Positions 23,747 to 31,709 of a stretch of DNA of 64,000 nucleotides are shown here, piece after piece (within the stretch, counting starts at the first letter, position 1; each line of letters begins with the position of its first letter). Below the pieces are notes generated by a model that ran no database searches, had not been told where the DNA came from, and saw only the letters and a program-made list of their open reading frames with translations. Origin of the DNA: Rhodococcus sp. PAMC28707 (GTDB lineage Bacteria > Actinomycetota > Actinomycetes > Mycobacteriales > Mycobacteriaceae). The position numbers and the translations under genes are program-made. The stretch spans positions 2,170,001-2,234,000 of the forward strand of contig NZ_CP039253.1 in assembly GCF_004795915.1 (NCBI RefSeq), read 5' to 3'.

Positions 23747-24507
23747 AGTGTCTCCATCGGGCGGGCCCCGAGAAAGGTGTGTACGACACCGTTCTGCCAG
23801 CCCGTCATAGTCTCGGTAGCCAAGGAAGTGAAACCTGCACGCTGCATACGCCTGGCGAACTCTCCAGCACCGTCGAACGTCACCACACTGCGCCAGAGAT
23901 GCTGATACAAAGTCGTGTTACGGGTAGCCAAGTAACCGAGCGGAATGATGACCGCCCAACACACAAACGTCCACAGCACCTGTGCACGAATGGAATCCTT
24001 GACCGAATACTCATGAAAAGCGATGCTCCCACCGGGCTCGAGCAACGACATCAGAGACTTCAACTCCGTATCAGGATCGTCGACGTTCCTGATCAGGTAC
24101 GCAGCGAGAATGCCGTCGAACGGGCCATCGACCCCGTTGACATTGAGATCCTCGACGCGGCTGTGCACGAACGTCACGTTCGACGGCCACGACTTCGAGC
24201 GCGCCACCTCGAGCATCTCCGCCGACGCATCGGCAGCAACGATCTGCGCGTGCGGAGCCGCCTTCAACAATGCTGCCGTCGACGCACCCGTGCCGCAACC
24301 GATATCGAGCAAACGAAGCCCATCACCGAGCCCAGGAAGGCGTAGCCGCTCCGCTGATTTCGCCAAATGATCGTGATAGCCAGGGTTCGCACCGACCAAC
24401 CGGTCGTACGCCCGTGCCCCGACGTCGAAAGCCCCAGGCACCTCGTCGCGCGGCAAGCCCATACCCGTTACCCGCTTGCCACCCCATTCGCGCCCGCCGA
24501 CCTTCAC
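23743..24507 (-). CDS. Class I SAM-dependent methyltransferase
   Basis: A 254-residue methyltransferase of the UbiE/MenG-like type. The SAM site is 'LLDIGCGTGASTAALL', followed by 'IVAADASAEML' and 'DGILAAYLIRNVDD'. A membrane-associated segment near residue 180 ('VLWTFVCWAVIIPLGYL') suggests a lipid-like substrate. With crtU directly downstream a role in carotenoid modification, comparable to CrtT in Streptomyces clusters, is likely but unproven. The GTG start overlaps the stop of the S4 gene (GTGA). Confidence 0.8.
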   Translation of the reverse strand: MKVGGREWGGKRVTGMGLPRDEVPGAFDVGARAYDRLVGANPGYHDHLAKSAERLRLPGLGDGLRLLDIGCGTGASTAALLKAAPHAQIVAADASAEMLEVARSKSWPSNVTFVHSRVEDLNVNGVDGPFDGILAAYLIRNVDDPDTELKSLMSLLEPGGSIAFHEYSVKDSIRAQVLWTFVCWAVIIPLGYLATRNTTLYQHLWRSVVTFDGAGEFARRMQRAGFTSLATETMTGWQNGVVHTFLGARPMETL

Positions 24508-24737
24508 AGCGCCGACTCACTCACGACGCGAGCCGACGGGCCACCGTCTATCGAGACGACATCGCCCGGATGAAGTTGGCGACCGCGTCGCAGATCCACC
24601 TCACCATTGACGCTGACCTGCCCATCGGCGATGAAAGTCTTCGCCTCCGCCCCCGACTCGATGAGGTTCGCCAACTTGAGAAACTGCCCGAGCCTGATGG
24701 ACTCGTCGCGGATCGGAACATCTTGGGAGTCAGCCAT
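24504..24737 (-). CDS. S4-domain RNA-binding protein (YbcJ-like)
   Basis: A 77-residue protein formed almost entirely by an S4 RNA-binding domain: 'IRLGQFLKLANLIESGAEAK' and 'IADGQVSVNGEVDLRRGRQL'. YbcJ-type proteins bind structured RNA, perhaps during ribosome assembly. The ATG at 24737 is preferred to one at 24806 because the longer frame would translate the tandem repeats. It is first in a three-gene unit with the methyltransferase and crtU. Confidence 0.82.
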   Translation of the reverse strand: MADSQDVPIRDESIRLGQFLKLANLIESGAEAKTFIADGQVSVNGEVDLRRGRQLHPGDVVSIDGGPSARVVSESAL

Positions 24738-24766
24738 GACTCCATCTTGGACTACACCGAGCAGAT

Positions 24767-24928
24767 GGTCACTCCGCAGGCTCCGCTCCCGCCCCATCCA
24801 GGTCACTCCGCAGGCTCCGCTCCCGCCCCATCCAGGTCACTCCGCAGGCTCCGCTCCCGCCCCACCGGGTCACTCCGCAGGCTCCGCTCCCGCCCCATCC
24901 AGGTCACTCCGCAGGCTCCGCTCCCGCC
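24767..24928. repeat. Five tandem copies of a 34-bp repeat at the 3' end of copA
   Basis: Units begin at 24767, 24801, 24835, 24868 and 24902, each reading GGTCACTCCGCAGGCTCCGC and then CTCCCGCCCCATCCA; the fourth interval is 33 bp because of a small change (CACCG). The last unit contains the copA stop codon and final codons, so the array looks like serial duplication of the end of copA. It fills the gap to the S4 gene. Units abut without spacers, so this is not a CRISPR. Confidence 0.9.
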
Positions 24929-27138
24929 GCCTGGAAGCGCCGCAAACGCAGACTGTTGGTCACCACGAACACCGAGGAGAACGCCATCGCCGCGCCCGCG
25001 AGCATCGGGTTGAGCAGGCCCGCCGCCGCAAGGGGGATAGCCGCGACGTTGTACGCGAAAGCCCAGAACAAGTTGCCCTTGATGGTCGCGAGCGTCTTAC
25101 GGGAGAGCCGAATCGCGTCGCCTACGGCACGAAGATCCCCGCGAACGAGCGTCAAGTCGCTGGCCTCGATCGCGACATCGGTGCCGGTCCCCATCGACAA
25201 TCCGAGATCCGCCGTGGCCAATGCCGCCGCGTCGTTTACGCCGTCGCCGACCATCGCGACTACCCTGCCCTCGGCCTGCAACCGCGTGATGACGTCGACC
25301 TTGCCCTGCGGGAGCACACCGGCGAAGACCTCGGTGATGCCGACTTCGGCGGCGATCTTGCGCGCTGCGGCCTCGTTGTCACCGGTCAGCATGACCGGGG
25401 TCAGACCGAGTTCACGCAATTCGGTGATGGCCTGCTTGGACGTCGGCTTGAGGGCATCGGCGACGACGAGAATTCCCCGTGCACGCCCGTTCCAACCGAG
25501 CGCGACGGCGGTTCGGCCGTCGGCCTCCGCGTCGTGTAGCGCCCTCTCGAGCTCTGGAGGCAGCGGGAGTGACTTCTCGGCCAGCAGGGCGGCGCGTCCC
25601 AACACCACCGTCCGGCCGTCGACAGTTCCGCTGACCCCCAAGCCTGCGATGTTCGCAAAATCGATCACCTCGGGCAGTGAGGCCTCTTGCCTGGCGGCCG
25701 CAGTGATAGCCGCTGCGATGGGGTGTTCGGAGCCGGACTCGATGGCCCCCGCCACCGTCAAGATCTCGTCGCTGTCTTCGCCGTCGGCACCATGGACCGC
25801 GAGCAGCGTCATCTCACCGGTGGTGACGGTGCCAGTCTTGTCGAGAACGACGGTGTCGATCCGACGCGTCGACTCGAGCATCTCCGGGCCCTTGATCAGG
25901 ATGCCGAGCTGGGCAGCTCGACCGGTGCCGACCATCAATGCCGTCGGAGTCGCAAGTCCGAGCGCACACGGGCAGGCGATGATCAGAACTGCAACGGACG
26001 CGGTGAATGCCGCGGCGACGGAACCGCCCGTCCCGAGCCAGAAGCCCAGGGTCGCAACGGCGATGGCGATGACGATGGGAACGAAGATCCCGGAAATACG
26101 GTCGGCCAGGCGCTGCACCTGAGCCTTACCCGTCTGAGCTTCCTCTACGAGGGTGGCCATCTGCGCGAGCTGCGTATCCGCGCCGACTCGCGTGGCCTTC
26201 ACCACGAGCCTGCCACCGACGTTGACGGTCGCGCCGACCACATCGTCGCCGGTGGAGACTTCGACGGGCACCGACTCACCGGTCAGCATCGACTTGTCGA
26301 CGGCGGAGGCGCCGGATTCGACGATGCCGTCCGTCGCGATCTTCTCCCCCGGCTTGACGACGAACCGATCTCCGACGGCCAGTTCTGCGACCGGCACCTG
26401 CTTTTCGACGCCGTCCTTCAGGACTGTGACGTCCTTGGCACCGAGGTCCAGCAATGCCCGGAGCGCGGACCCAGCTCGCCGTTTGGCGCGCGCCTCGAAG
26501 TAGCGGCCGGCAAGAATGAACGTGGTCACTCCGGCAGCAGCCTCGAGGTAGATGTTGGACATGCCGTCCATGCGGGCGATGGTCAGTTCGAACGGATGCT
26601 TCATTCCCGTCACCCCGGCGGTTCCGAAGAACAGCGCGTACAACGACCATCCCAGCGCCGCGAGCGTGCCCATCGACACGAGCGTGTCCATCGTGGACGT
26701 GCCGTGACGCAAGTTCTTCGCCGCTGCGACATGGAAAGGCCACGCGCCCCAGACGACGACGGGTGCCGCGAGAGTCAGTGACAGCCACTGCCAGTTGTCG
26801 AACTGCAAGGCAGGCACCATCGCCATGGCGATGACGGGCACGGACAATACGAGGGAGATCAGCAGGCGCTGCTTCAGCGGGTCCGAGGCGTCTGTTTCGG
26901 CAGTAGCGTCGCCGTCAGTCGGGTTGTCGGTGCGGGGCAGGGTCGCGGTGTACCCCGCCTGTTCGACGGCCTTGATCAGATCGGCAGTCAAGACGCCGTC
27001 ACTGACGACTTTCGCCTTCTCGGTGGCGTAGTTGACCGTGGCGGTTACGCCGTCGAGTTTGTTCAGCTTGCGCTCGATGCGGTTGGCGCACGAAGCGCAC
27101 GTCATGCCGCCGAGGATCAGTTCGGTGTGGGTAGTCAC
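24904..27138 (-). CDS. copA: CopA-type Cu(I) P1B-ATPase
   Basis: A 744-residue copper exporter. One N-terminal heavy-metal domain with '[12 protein letters not shown]' (CxxC at 14-17) is followed by eight membrane helices. The transport site is Cys-Pro-Cys at 389-391 ('[15 protein letters not shown]'), phosphorylation is in 'DKTGT' (433-437), the actuator has 'LTGES', and the hinge is '[12 protein letters not shown]'. This defines the P1B-1 (Cu(I)) class, complementing CopB at 17.6 kb. The GTG start overlaps the stop of a 45-residue membrane peptide, and the pair is preceded by a CsoR-type operator. The final codons are duplicated in the downstream repeat array. Confidence 0.95.
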   Translation of the reverse strand: MTTHTELILGGMTCASCANRIERKLNKLDGVTATVNYATEKAKVVSDGVLTADLIKAVEQAGYTATLPRTDNPTDGDATAETDASDPLKQRLLISLVLSVPVIAMAMVPALQFDNWQWLSLTLAAPVVVWGAWPFHVAAAKNLRHGTSTMDTLVSMGTLAALGWSLYALFFGTAGVTGMKHPFELTIARMDGMSNIYLEAAAGVTTFILAGRYFEARAKRRAGSALRALLDLGAKDVTVLKDGVEKQVPVAELAVGDRFVVKPGEKIATDGIVESGASAVDKSMLTGESVPVEVSTGDDVVGATVNVGGRLVVKATRVGADTQLAQMATLVEEAQTGKAQVQRLADRISGIFVPIVIAIAVATLGFWLGTGGSVAAAFTASVAVLIIACPCALGLATPTALMVGTGRAAQLGILIKGPEMLESTRRIDTVVLDKTGTVTTGEMTLLAVHGADGEDSDEILTVAGAIESGSEHPIAAAITAAARQEASLPEVIDFANIAGLGVSGTVDGRTVVLGRAALLAEKSLPLPPELERALHDAEADGRTAVALGWNGRARGILVVADALKPTSKQAITELRELGLTPVMLTGDNEAAARKIAAEVGITEVFAGVLPQGKVDVITRLQAEGRVVAMVGDGVNDAAALATADLGLSMGTGTDVAIEASDLTLVRGDLRAVGDAIRLSRKTLATIKGNLFWAFAYNVAAIPLAAAGLLNPMLAGAAMAFSSVFVVTNSLRLRRFQAAGAEPAE

Positions 27139-27272
27139 GACTCGTTCACCTCTACATGCTCATGGCTGACGGGAACCTGTTCTCCGACTGGGCCCACCAA
27201 CGATCCGAAGAAGTAGGCGGCAAAGAACACCACTGTAATTCCAAGCACGAACGTAGAGAGTTTTGCCAGCAT
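27135..27272 (-). CDS. 45-residue membrane peptide translated with copA
   Basis: A short frame begins '[20 protein letters not shown]', forms one membrane helix, and ends with a His/Glu-rich tail ('[12 protein letters not shown]'). Its TGA overlaps the GTG start of copA (GTGA). GAAGGAG lies six bases before the ATG at 27272; an ATG at 27278 is too close to that site. The position between the copper operator and copA suggests it belongs to the copper response. Similar 'GxxxGPVGE' segments occur at the start of longer actinobacterial copper-linked proteins, as far as I recall. Function unknown. Confidence 0.7.
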   Translation of the reverse strand: MLAKLSTFVLGITVVFFAAYFFGSLVGPVGEQVPVSHEHVEVNES

Positions 27273-27301
27273 GTCCATCTCCTTCATCTCTCAGTTCTAC
27301 C

Positions 27302-27318
27302 ATACCCCCTGGGGGTAT
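27302..27318. promoter_or_regulatory. CsoR-type copper operator before copA
   Basis: ATACCCCCTGGGGGTAT is a perfect inverted repeat with a single central T. It lies 30 bases upstream of the small membrane peptide that precedes copA, and is nearly identical to the sites at 17588 and 21017. Confidence 0.8.
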
Positions 27319-27486
27319 CAATGCGGAGAGCCTGGAATCCCGGTGTAACGCGACGGGAGCCCCGTGCGAAATCCAGGTAGCCCGCCACGCAGACCGGCGC
27401 GGGTCGAAGTTCATGGTGAACCTGCGCGAGCAACTGCAGGTTCACATCGGTTCGGGGTCGAGTCGACCAACTGATGGGGATATTTG

Positions 27487-29187
27487 ATGTCTTTACGCCT
27501 TTCGGCCCGCGGGCCCGCACATCGCCGACGTCTCGCCACGAGCGCAGTCGCGTTCCTGTCACTGGGCGCACTGGCCGTCGGTGGAGTCGCACTGACCGAT
27601 TTCGGCGGATTCACCTCCTCTGACGCAGAAGTCGAACTCGCCTCGACGGCGACCTGCTACGACATGGTCAGCATCGCCGTCGGCGGACGTGGTGACAGCC
27701 CGAAGAACGGCGTCACCAAGATGCTGACCACTCCCGATGGAACGCCGCTCCCCGCCGCGCTTGCAGGCGATTTCGAGAGCGACTGGATCGATCAGATGGT
27801 CGGCGCGCCCAACGGCCAGGTCGCGGAAGGCTCGTACGCAGCCGTCTACGTCGAGTACCCCGCCAACATGGCGTCCTACGACGAAGCCGTCAACACCGGA
27901 GTAGAGAACTCCCAGAAGGTCATGCGCGCCATCGCCGCATCCTGCCCGGATACCCGCTTCGCCATTGTCGGCTACAGCGAAGGCGCCGACGTCACGCGTC
28001 GCGCAGCCATGGAAATCGGCAATCAGACTCCCGACGGCAATGGCAACTACGGAATCGTCGACCCGTCCAAGGTCGTCGGCGTCGTCATCCTCGCCGACGC
28101 CGGACGCACCGCAGGTGAAGGTGCATTCCCCGGATCGGCGTCCGGAACAGGTCCCGACGGATTCGACAAGGTCTACCAGAACGGTTCCGGTCCTGCGGGC
28201 GCCGGCGCATTGCCAGGCACCGCCGGTAGCTTCGGTGCGCTCGAGGGCAAGGTAGCGTCATTCTGCTCCGAGGGCGACCTGACCTGCGCAATGCCGGAAA
28301 ACACCTCGCTGCTGCACCTCGCCGCCAATGTGGGACGCCAGCTCGACGTCGACGCTCTCCAGCGTGACGGCACGCTTACCCCCGCCACCGGCGCAGATAT
28401 GGCCATGGTCCTCGGCCGCATCGCCGTCGCAGCATTCAGTGACATCGCGAGCCAGGACAACTGGCTGGCCAGCGACGAAACGTTCCTCGACGTGCTCCTC
28501 AAGGTGTCCGACCCCGGCTACAAGCCGGGCGTCGTGACCAAGCCGGTCGCAAAGGTAGACGAAGCGGGCGAACCGCTTCCCGCCTCGGAGGCCGTCAATC
28601 TCGCCTACCTGCCGTCGAAGATCGCCAAGGAAATCATCGGCTTCATCGGCTCGAACACGAACACCGTCCAGGTAGTGATGAACGATCCGTACGGGCAGAC
28701 CCTCGGACCAGGATCGGGACACCACTTCGACTACTGGCGCGACGCGGACCCAGCCAAGGGCAAGCCGCTCACCTCGGCTCAGTACGCCGCAGCGTGGCTG
28801 ACTCAGCTGGCCAAGGACGCCGAGGCAGGCAAGCCGATCAAGACCGCCGCTGTGCAGGAAAACGCTCGCCTCGCAGTCTTGGCAGATCCGGCCGCAGCCA
28901 CAGCCACGACCACCTCGGCCGCCCCGACGACGACCTCGGTCGTCACGGCACCTCCCGCGGCACCGGCTGAGCTGGCTCCGATTGCACCTGCGGTCGTCGC
29001 GCCGCCCGTCGACCCAGCACTACCGGTCGATCCGGCTCTGCCCGCCGACCCAGCATTGCCCGTCGATCCGGCTCAGCCTGTAGACGGCACGCAGGCAGTG
29101 GAAGGAACTCAGCCTGTCGAGGGGACGGTCACTACCACCACTGTCGTCCCGACGACGGTGGCTCCCACCACGACGCCCGCTCCGTAA
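27487..29187 (+). CDS. Secreted cutinase-family protein with Pro/Thr-rich tail
   Basis: A 566-residue exported protein. It starts with a basic region and hydrophobic signal segment (about residues 15-38), then a cutinase-like alpha/beta-hydrolase domain with nucleophile Ser164 in 'IVGYSEGADVT' and paired cysteines. After about residue 450 the chain becomes Ala/Thr/Pro-rich with repeats 'VDPALP', 'ADPALP' and 'VEGT', a low-complexity tail that may span the mycolate cell wall. Cutinase-like proteins of this order hydrolyse esters or act on cell-envelope lipids. The ATG at 27487 is preferred, with GGGGA upstream, over a TTG one codon earlier. Confidence 0.85.
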   Translation: MSLRLSARGPAHRRRLATSAVAFLSLGALAVGGVALTDFGGFTSSDAEVELASTATCYDMVSIAVGGRGDSPKNGVTKMLTTPDGTPLPAALAGDFESDWIDQMVGAPNGQVAEGSYAAVYVEYPANMASYDEAVNTGVENSQKVMRAIAASCPDTRFAIVGYSEGADVTRRAAMEIGNQTPDGNGNYGIVDPSKVVGVVILADAGRTAGEGAFPGSASGTGPDGFDKVYQNGSGPAGAGALPGTAGSFGALEGKVASFCSEGDLTCAMPENTSLLHLAANVGRQLDVDALQRDGTLTPATGADMAMVLGRIAVAAFSDIASQDNWLASDETFLDVLLKVSDPGYKPGVVTKPVAKVDEAGEPLPASEAVNLAYLPSKIAKEIIGFIGSNTNTVQVVMNDPYGQTLGPGSGHHFDYWRDADPAKGKPLTSAQYAAAWLTQLAKDAEAGKPIKTAAVQENARLAVLADPAAATATTTSAAPTTTSVVTAPPAAPAELAPIAPAVVAPPVDPALPVDPALPADPALPVDPAQPVDGTQAVEGTQPVEGTVTTTTVVPTTVAPTTTPAP

Positions 29188-29198
29188 GTTCTTCTCCT

Positions 29199-29236
29199 CT
29201 CAGCGCCTATCCGAGATCGTTCGGGTGGGCGCTGAG
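29199..29236. terminator. Bidirectional terminator between the cutinase and XRE genes
   Basis: CTCAGCGCC (29199-29207) and GGCGCTGAG (29228-29236) are perfect 9-bp arms around a 20-base loop, placed between two converging genes. Confidence 0.65.
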
Positions 29237-29240
29237 TCGT

Positions 29241-29507
29241 CTATCCAGTGTTCTGAAGGTTTGCCTCGGGAAGGCAGATGCGAGCAAGAAGCTCGAGCGG
29301 AACGTCCAAGACAGCTGCAAGTGCAGCGACCGTCGTAAAGGCAGGAGTGGCCAGACGGCCGGTCTCGATCTTGCGCAAGGTCTCGGGTGAGATCGACGCG
29401 GCAAGCGCCACTTCGGCGGGCTTGCGGTCGCCTCGCGCTTGTCGGAGGTAAGCGCCGAGACGTTTGCCGGCATCGAGCTGCTGCGGCGTCAAAGGGGATC
29501 GCACCAT
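29241..29507 (-). CDS. XRE-family helix-turn-helix regulator
   Basis: An 88-residue DNA-binding protein consisting of a Cro/C1-type HTH: 'RLGAYLRQARGDRKPAEVAL', 'ASISPETLRKIETGRLATP', 'FTTVAALAAVLDVPLELLAR'. It is divergent from a methionine aminopeptidase gene, and two identical-arm operators lie between the two starts, so it probably controls both. Pairing of an XRE regulator with an extra map gene is a layout I associate with actinobacteria; its signal is unknown. Confidence 0.88.
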   Translation of the reverse strand: MVRSPLTPQQLDAGKRLGAYLRQARGDRKPAEVALAASISPETLRKIETGRLATPAFTTVAALAAVLDVPLELLARICLPEANLQNTG

Positions 29508-29528
29508 ACGAGCAGGTTACGCCACCCC

Positions 29529-29573
29529 GGTATGAAAATACCTAACCGTAGTTTACTGTGGTATTTCTATACC
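29529..29573. promoter_or_regulatory. Two GGTAT-n4-ATACC operators between XRE and map
   Basis: GGTATGAAAATACC (29529-29542) and GGTATTTCTATACC (29560-29573) each have perfect 5-bp arms around a 4-base spacer, 31 bp (three helical turns) apart. They lie in the divergent promoter, consistent with cooperative binding of the XRE protein. Confidence 0.75.
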
Positions 29574-29605
29574 GATATATCGGCGACGAAGTGGAGAGCA
29601 AACGC

Positions 29606-30376
29606 GTGCTGGAACTGAAGACACACCAGGAAATCGAAGCGATGCGCACCACCGGCGCCTTCATCGCCCAGCTACTCGACGAACTGCAGGCGCGCGCACT
29701 GGTGGGAGTCAATCTTCTCGATCTCGAACAACACGCGCGACAGATGATCACCGAACGTGGCGCGGTGTCCTGCTATTGGGACTACGCGCCCTCGTTCGGC
29801 CGGGGCCCGTTTCGCAATGTCATCTGCTTGTCCGTCAACGACGCAGTGCTGCACGGACTTCCACACGATTACACATTGCTCGACGGGGATCTACTGACCA
29901 TGGACATCGCGGTCTCGATCGACGGCTGGGTGGCAGACTCGGCGCGCAGCCTGATCGTCGGCACGCCCCGAGCCGAAGACCAGCGACTGATCGAGGCCAC
30001 AGAGCGCGCCCTCGACGCCGGTATCGATGCCGCACGTTCCGGCCGACGCCTCGGCGATATCTCCGCAGCGATCGGGGCCGTCGCGGCCGACTACGGCTAT
30101 CCGGTCAACACCGAGTTCGGCGGGCACGGGCTCGGTCGAACCATGCACGAGGACCCACACATCCCCAACCAGGGGCGCGCCGGCCGCGGCCTGGTGCTTC
30201 GGCCCGGACTGACCCTCGCCCTCGAGCCGTGGTTCGCTCACGGAACCAACAAGATCGTCTACGACCCCGACGGCTGGACCATCCGATCCGCCGACGGCTC
30301 ACGAACCGCCCACAGCGAACATACGATCGCAATCACCGACGGCGAACCGCTCGTCCTGACCCGCCGCGCGGGGTGA
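29606..30376 (+). CDS. map: Type I methionine aminopeptidase (additional copy)
   Basis: A 256-residue metalloprotease that removes N-terminal methionine. Metal ligands are seen in 'LTMDIAVSIDGWVADSARS' (two Asp), 'FGGHGLGRTMHEDP' (His), 'LALEPWF' (Glu) and the final 'SEHTIAI' (Glu). There is no N-terminal zinc-finger extension. The start is taken as GTG at 29606 ('VLELKTHQEIEAMR'), where the family normally begins; GGAG is about ten bases upstream, and a longer frame would cross the operators. It is probably a regulated accessory copy rather than the housekeeping enzyme (inference). Confidence 0.88.
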   Translation: MLELKTHQEIEAMRTTGAFIAQLLDELQARALVGVNLLDLEQHARQMITERGAVSCYWDYAPSFGRGPFRNVICLSVNDAVLHGLPHDYTLLDGDLLTMDIAVSIDGWVADSARSLIVGTPRAEDQRLIEATERALDAGIDAARSGRRLGDISAAIGAVAADYGYPVNTEFGGHGLGRTMHEDPHIPNQGRAGRGLVLRPGLTLALEPWFAHGTNKIVYDPDGWTIRSADGSRTAHSEHTIAITDGEPLVLTRRAG

Positions 30377-30401
30377 TGGAAGCGTCTACCTTGGGGAGCG
30401 C

Positions 30402-30471
30402 GCACCCTTTTTACAAGGCGCGCAACGGCGTTCGCGTCCGAGCGTGTGTACACGGTTACCAAAAAGGGTGC
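30402..30471. repeat. 11-bp inverted repeat with 48-base spacer between map and the reductase gene
   Basis: GCACCCTTTTT (30402-30412) and AAAAAGGGTGC (30461-30471) are perfect complements. The T-run after CCC on one strand and the matching A-run make a bidirectional terminator plausible; the long loop also allows a small inserted element. Confidence 0.6.
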
Positions 30472-30495
30472 ACGGTCCAGAGAACCAGAACGACA

Positions 30496-31065
30496 TCACC
30501 GCCGTGTGTACTCGTTGACCACGACCCCCGATTTGTAGGGCGTACTAGCCACGAGATCGGTTCGAACCGGCGCGTACTCGCGCTCGGCGAAGATTCGTTT
30601 CCCCGAACCCAACAGGATCGGGTTGACCTTGATGATCAGCCGGTCGATCTCGTCGACCAATTCCGATGCAAGAATGCCGCCGCCTGCAAGCCAAATTCCA
30701 CTGCCGTTCTCCTGCTTAAGCTTTCGGATGAACTCGATGGGACTTTCGGTTGCAATTGTCACTGCAGGTTCGACGTCGGTGTGGTTCCGGGAGAACACAT
30801 ATTGCTTCAGATGACTGTACGGGCCACCAGTCGGGTGTGGACCGCCAGCGGCATAGGTGTTCCATCCCATCAAGACTGTGTCGAAACGGATCAGGTCCGG
30901 CGTCAAGCCGGTTGCTTCGAGTGCGAGTGTAGGAAGAGTGTCCGTGTACTCCCGCAGGATCATGTCGATGTGATCACCCTGCATCGGGAAGGCGTCGAAC
31001 GTGTCGTCCGGGGCAGCGATGTATCCGTCGAGGCTGACCGCGACGTAGTAGACGAGTTCACGCAT
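30496..31065 (-). CDS. RibD/dihydrofolate-reductase-fold reductase
   Basis: A 189-residue protein of the RibD C-terminal domain family, which shares the dihydrofolate reductase fold and uses NADPH. Seen: 'YYVAVSLDGYIAAPDDTF', 'DTVLMGWNTY', 'GIWLAGGGILASELV' and 'NPILLGSGKRIF'. The substrate is unknown; many such genes are controlled by a neighbouring TetR protein, as here. The ATG at 31065 is preferred because GGAG lies seven bases upstream. Transcription faces the TetR gene across two operators. Confidence 0.85.
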   Translation of the reverse strand: MRELVYYVAVSLDGYIAAPDDTFDAFPMQGDHIDMILREYTDTLPTLALEATGLTPDLIRFDTVLMGWNTYAAGGPHPTGGPYSHLKQYVFSRNHTDVEPAVTIATESPIEFIRKLKQENGSGIWLAGGGILASELVDEIDRLIIKVNPILLGSGKRIFAEREYAPVRTDLVASTPYKSGVVVNEYTRR

Positions 31066-31079
31066 AGAAGGCTCCAATC

Positions 31080-31125
31080 ACGACAGCTGTAGTGGTCACT
31101 CTAAGACTACGACAGCCGTAGTGGT
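31080..31125. promoter_or_regulatory. Paired operators between the reductase and TetR genes
   Basis: ACGACAGCTGTAGTGGT (31080-31096) and ACGACAGCCGTAGTGGT (31109-31125) are 17-bp direct repeats differing at one base, 29 bp apart. Each has dyad symmetry (CAC-ACAGCTGT-GTG in the first; CTACG/CGTAG in the second). Their place between divergent starts points to binding by the adjacent TetR protein. Confidence 0.7.
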
Positions 31126-31142
31126 TACGCTAGGCTTTTTCG

Positions 31143-31709
31143 ATGGCCCGCAATCCGCAGAGACGCTCCGAGCTCGCCGACGCCGGTCTCCGCATCCTCG
31201 CGCGCGAAGGTGCACGCGGACTCACGCATCGGGCGATCGACGTCGAGGCCTCAGTGCCCAAGGGAACGACGTCGAACTACTTCAAGTCCCGCCACGACGT
31301 CTTCGCAGGCCTGATCGATCGGATCGGCGAAAGACTTGCACCCGATCCCGTCGTCCACGGGTCGCTGGCGGAACAGGTCCCGAGCCCTGCACTGTTCGCC
31401 GACTACATTCGCGACATCGTCGCACGGCTACTCGGCAATCCAGATGTGACGCTTGCTCTGTTCGAGTTACGGCTCGAGGCATCACGACGTCCCGAGATCG
31501 GCGAGATACTCGGCGACTGGCAGCGATCGAACTTCGCCGCAGACGTCGAATTCAATATTGCCGCAGGCCTACCCGGCGGTGCAAAAGAAGTCGCACTGTT
31601 CCACTACGCAATCGACGGCCTCCTGCTCGACCGGCTCACCTACCCGATAGACCCCGAGACGTCGACGGACGAGATCGTCGACGCTCTCGTCGACGGCCTA
31701 CTCAGGTGA
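31143..31709 (+). CDS. TetR/AcrR-family regulator
   Basis: A 188-residue repressor. The HTH is 'LADAGLRILAREGARGLTHR' and 'VPKGTTSNYFKSRHDVFAGL'. The C-terminal domain ('ALFELRLEASRRPEIGEIL') resembles the C-terminal domain of a common actinobacterial TetR group. Divergent placement and two shared operators indicate that it controls the RibD-like reductase and itself. Its end overlaps the converging aldehyde dehydrogenase gene by eight bases. Confidence 0.9.
   Translation: MARNPQRRSELADAGLRILAREGARGLTHRAIDVEASVPKGTTSNYFKSRHDVFAGLIDRIGERLAPDPVVHGSLAEQVPSPALFADYIRDIVARLLGNPDVTLALFELRLEASRRPEIGEILGDWQRSNFAADVEFNIAAGLPGGAKEVALFHYAIDGLLLDRLTYPIDPETSTDEIVDALVDGLLR

Noticed and set aside
24767..24928. 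CRISPR array
   Set aside because: The five 34-bp units abut directly without spacers, there are no cas genes, and the last unit is the end of copA.
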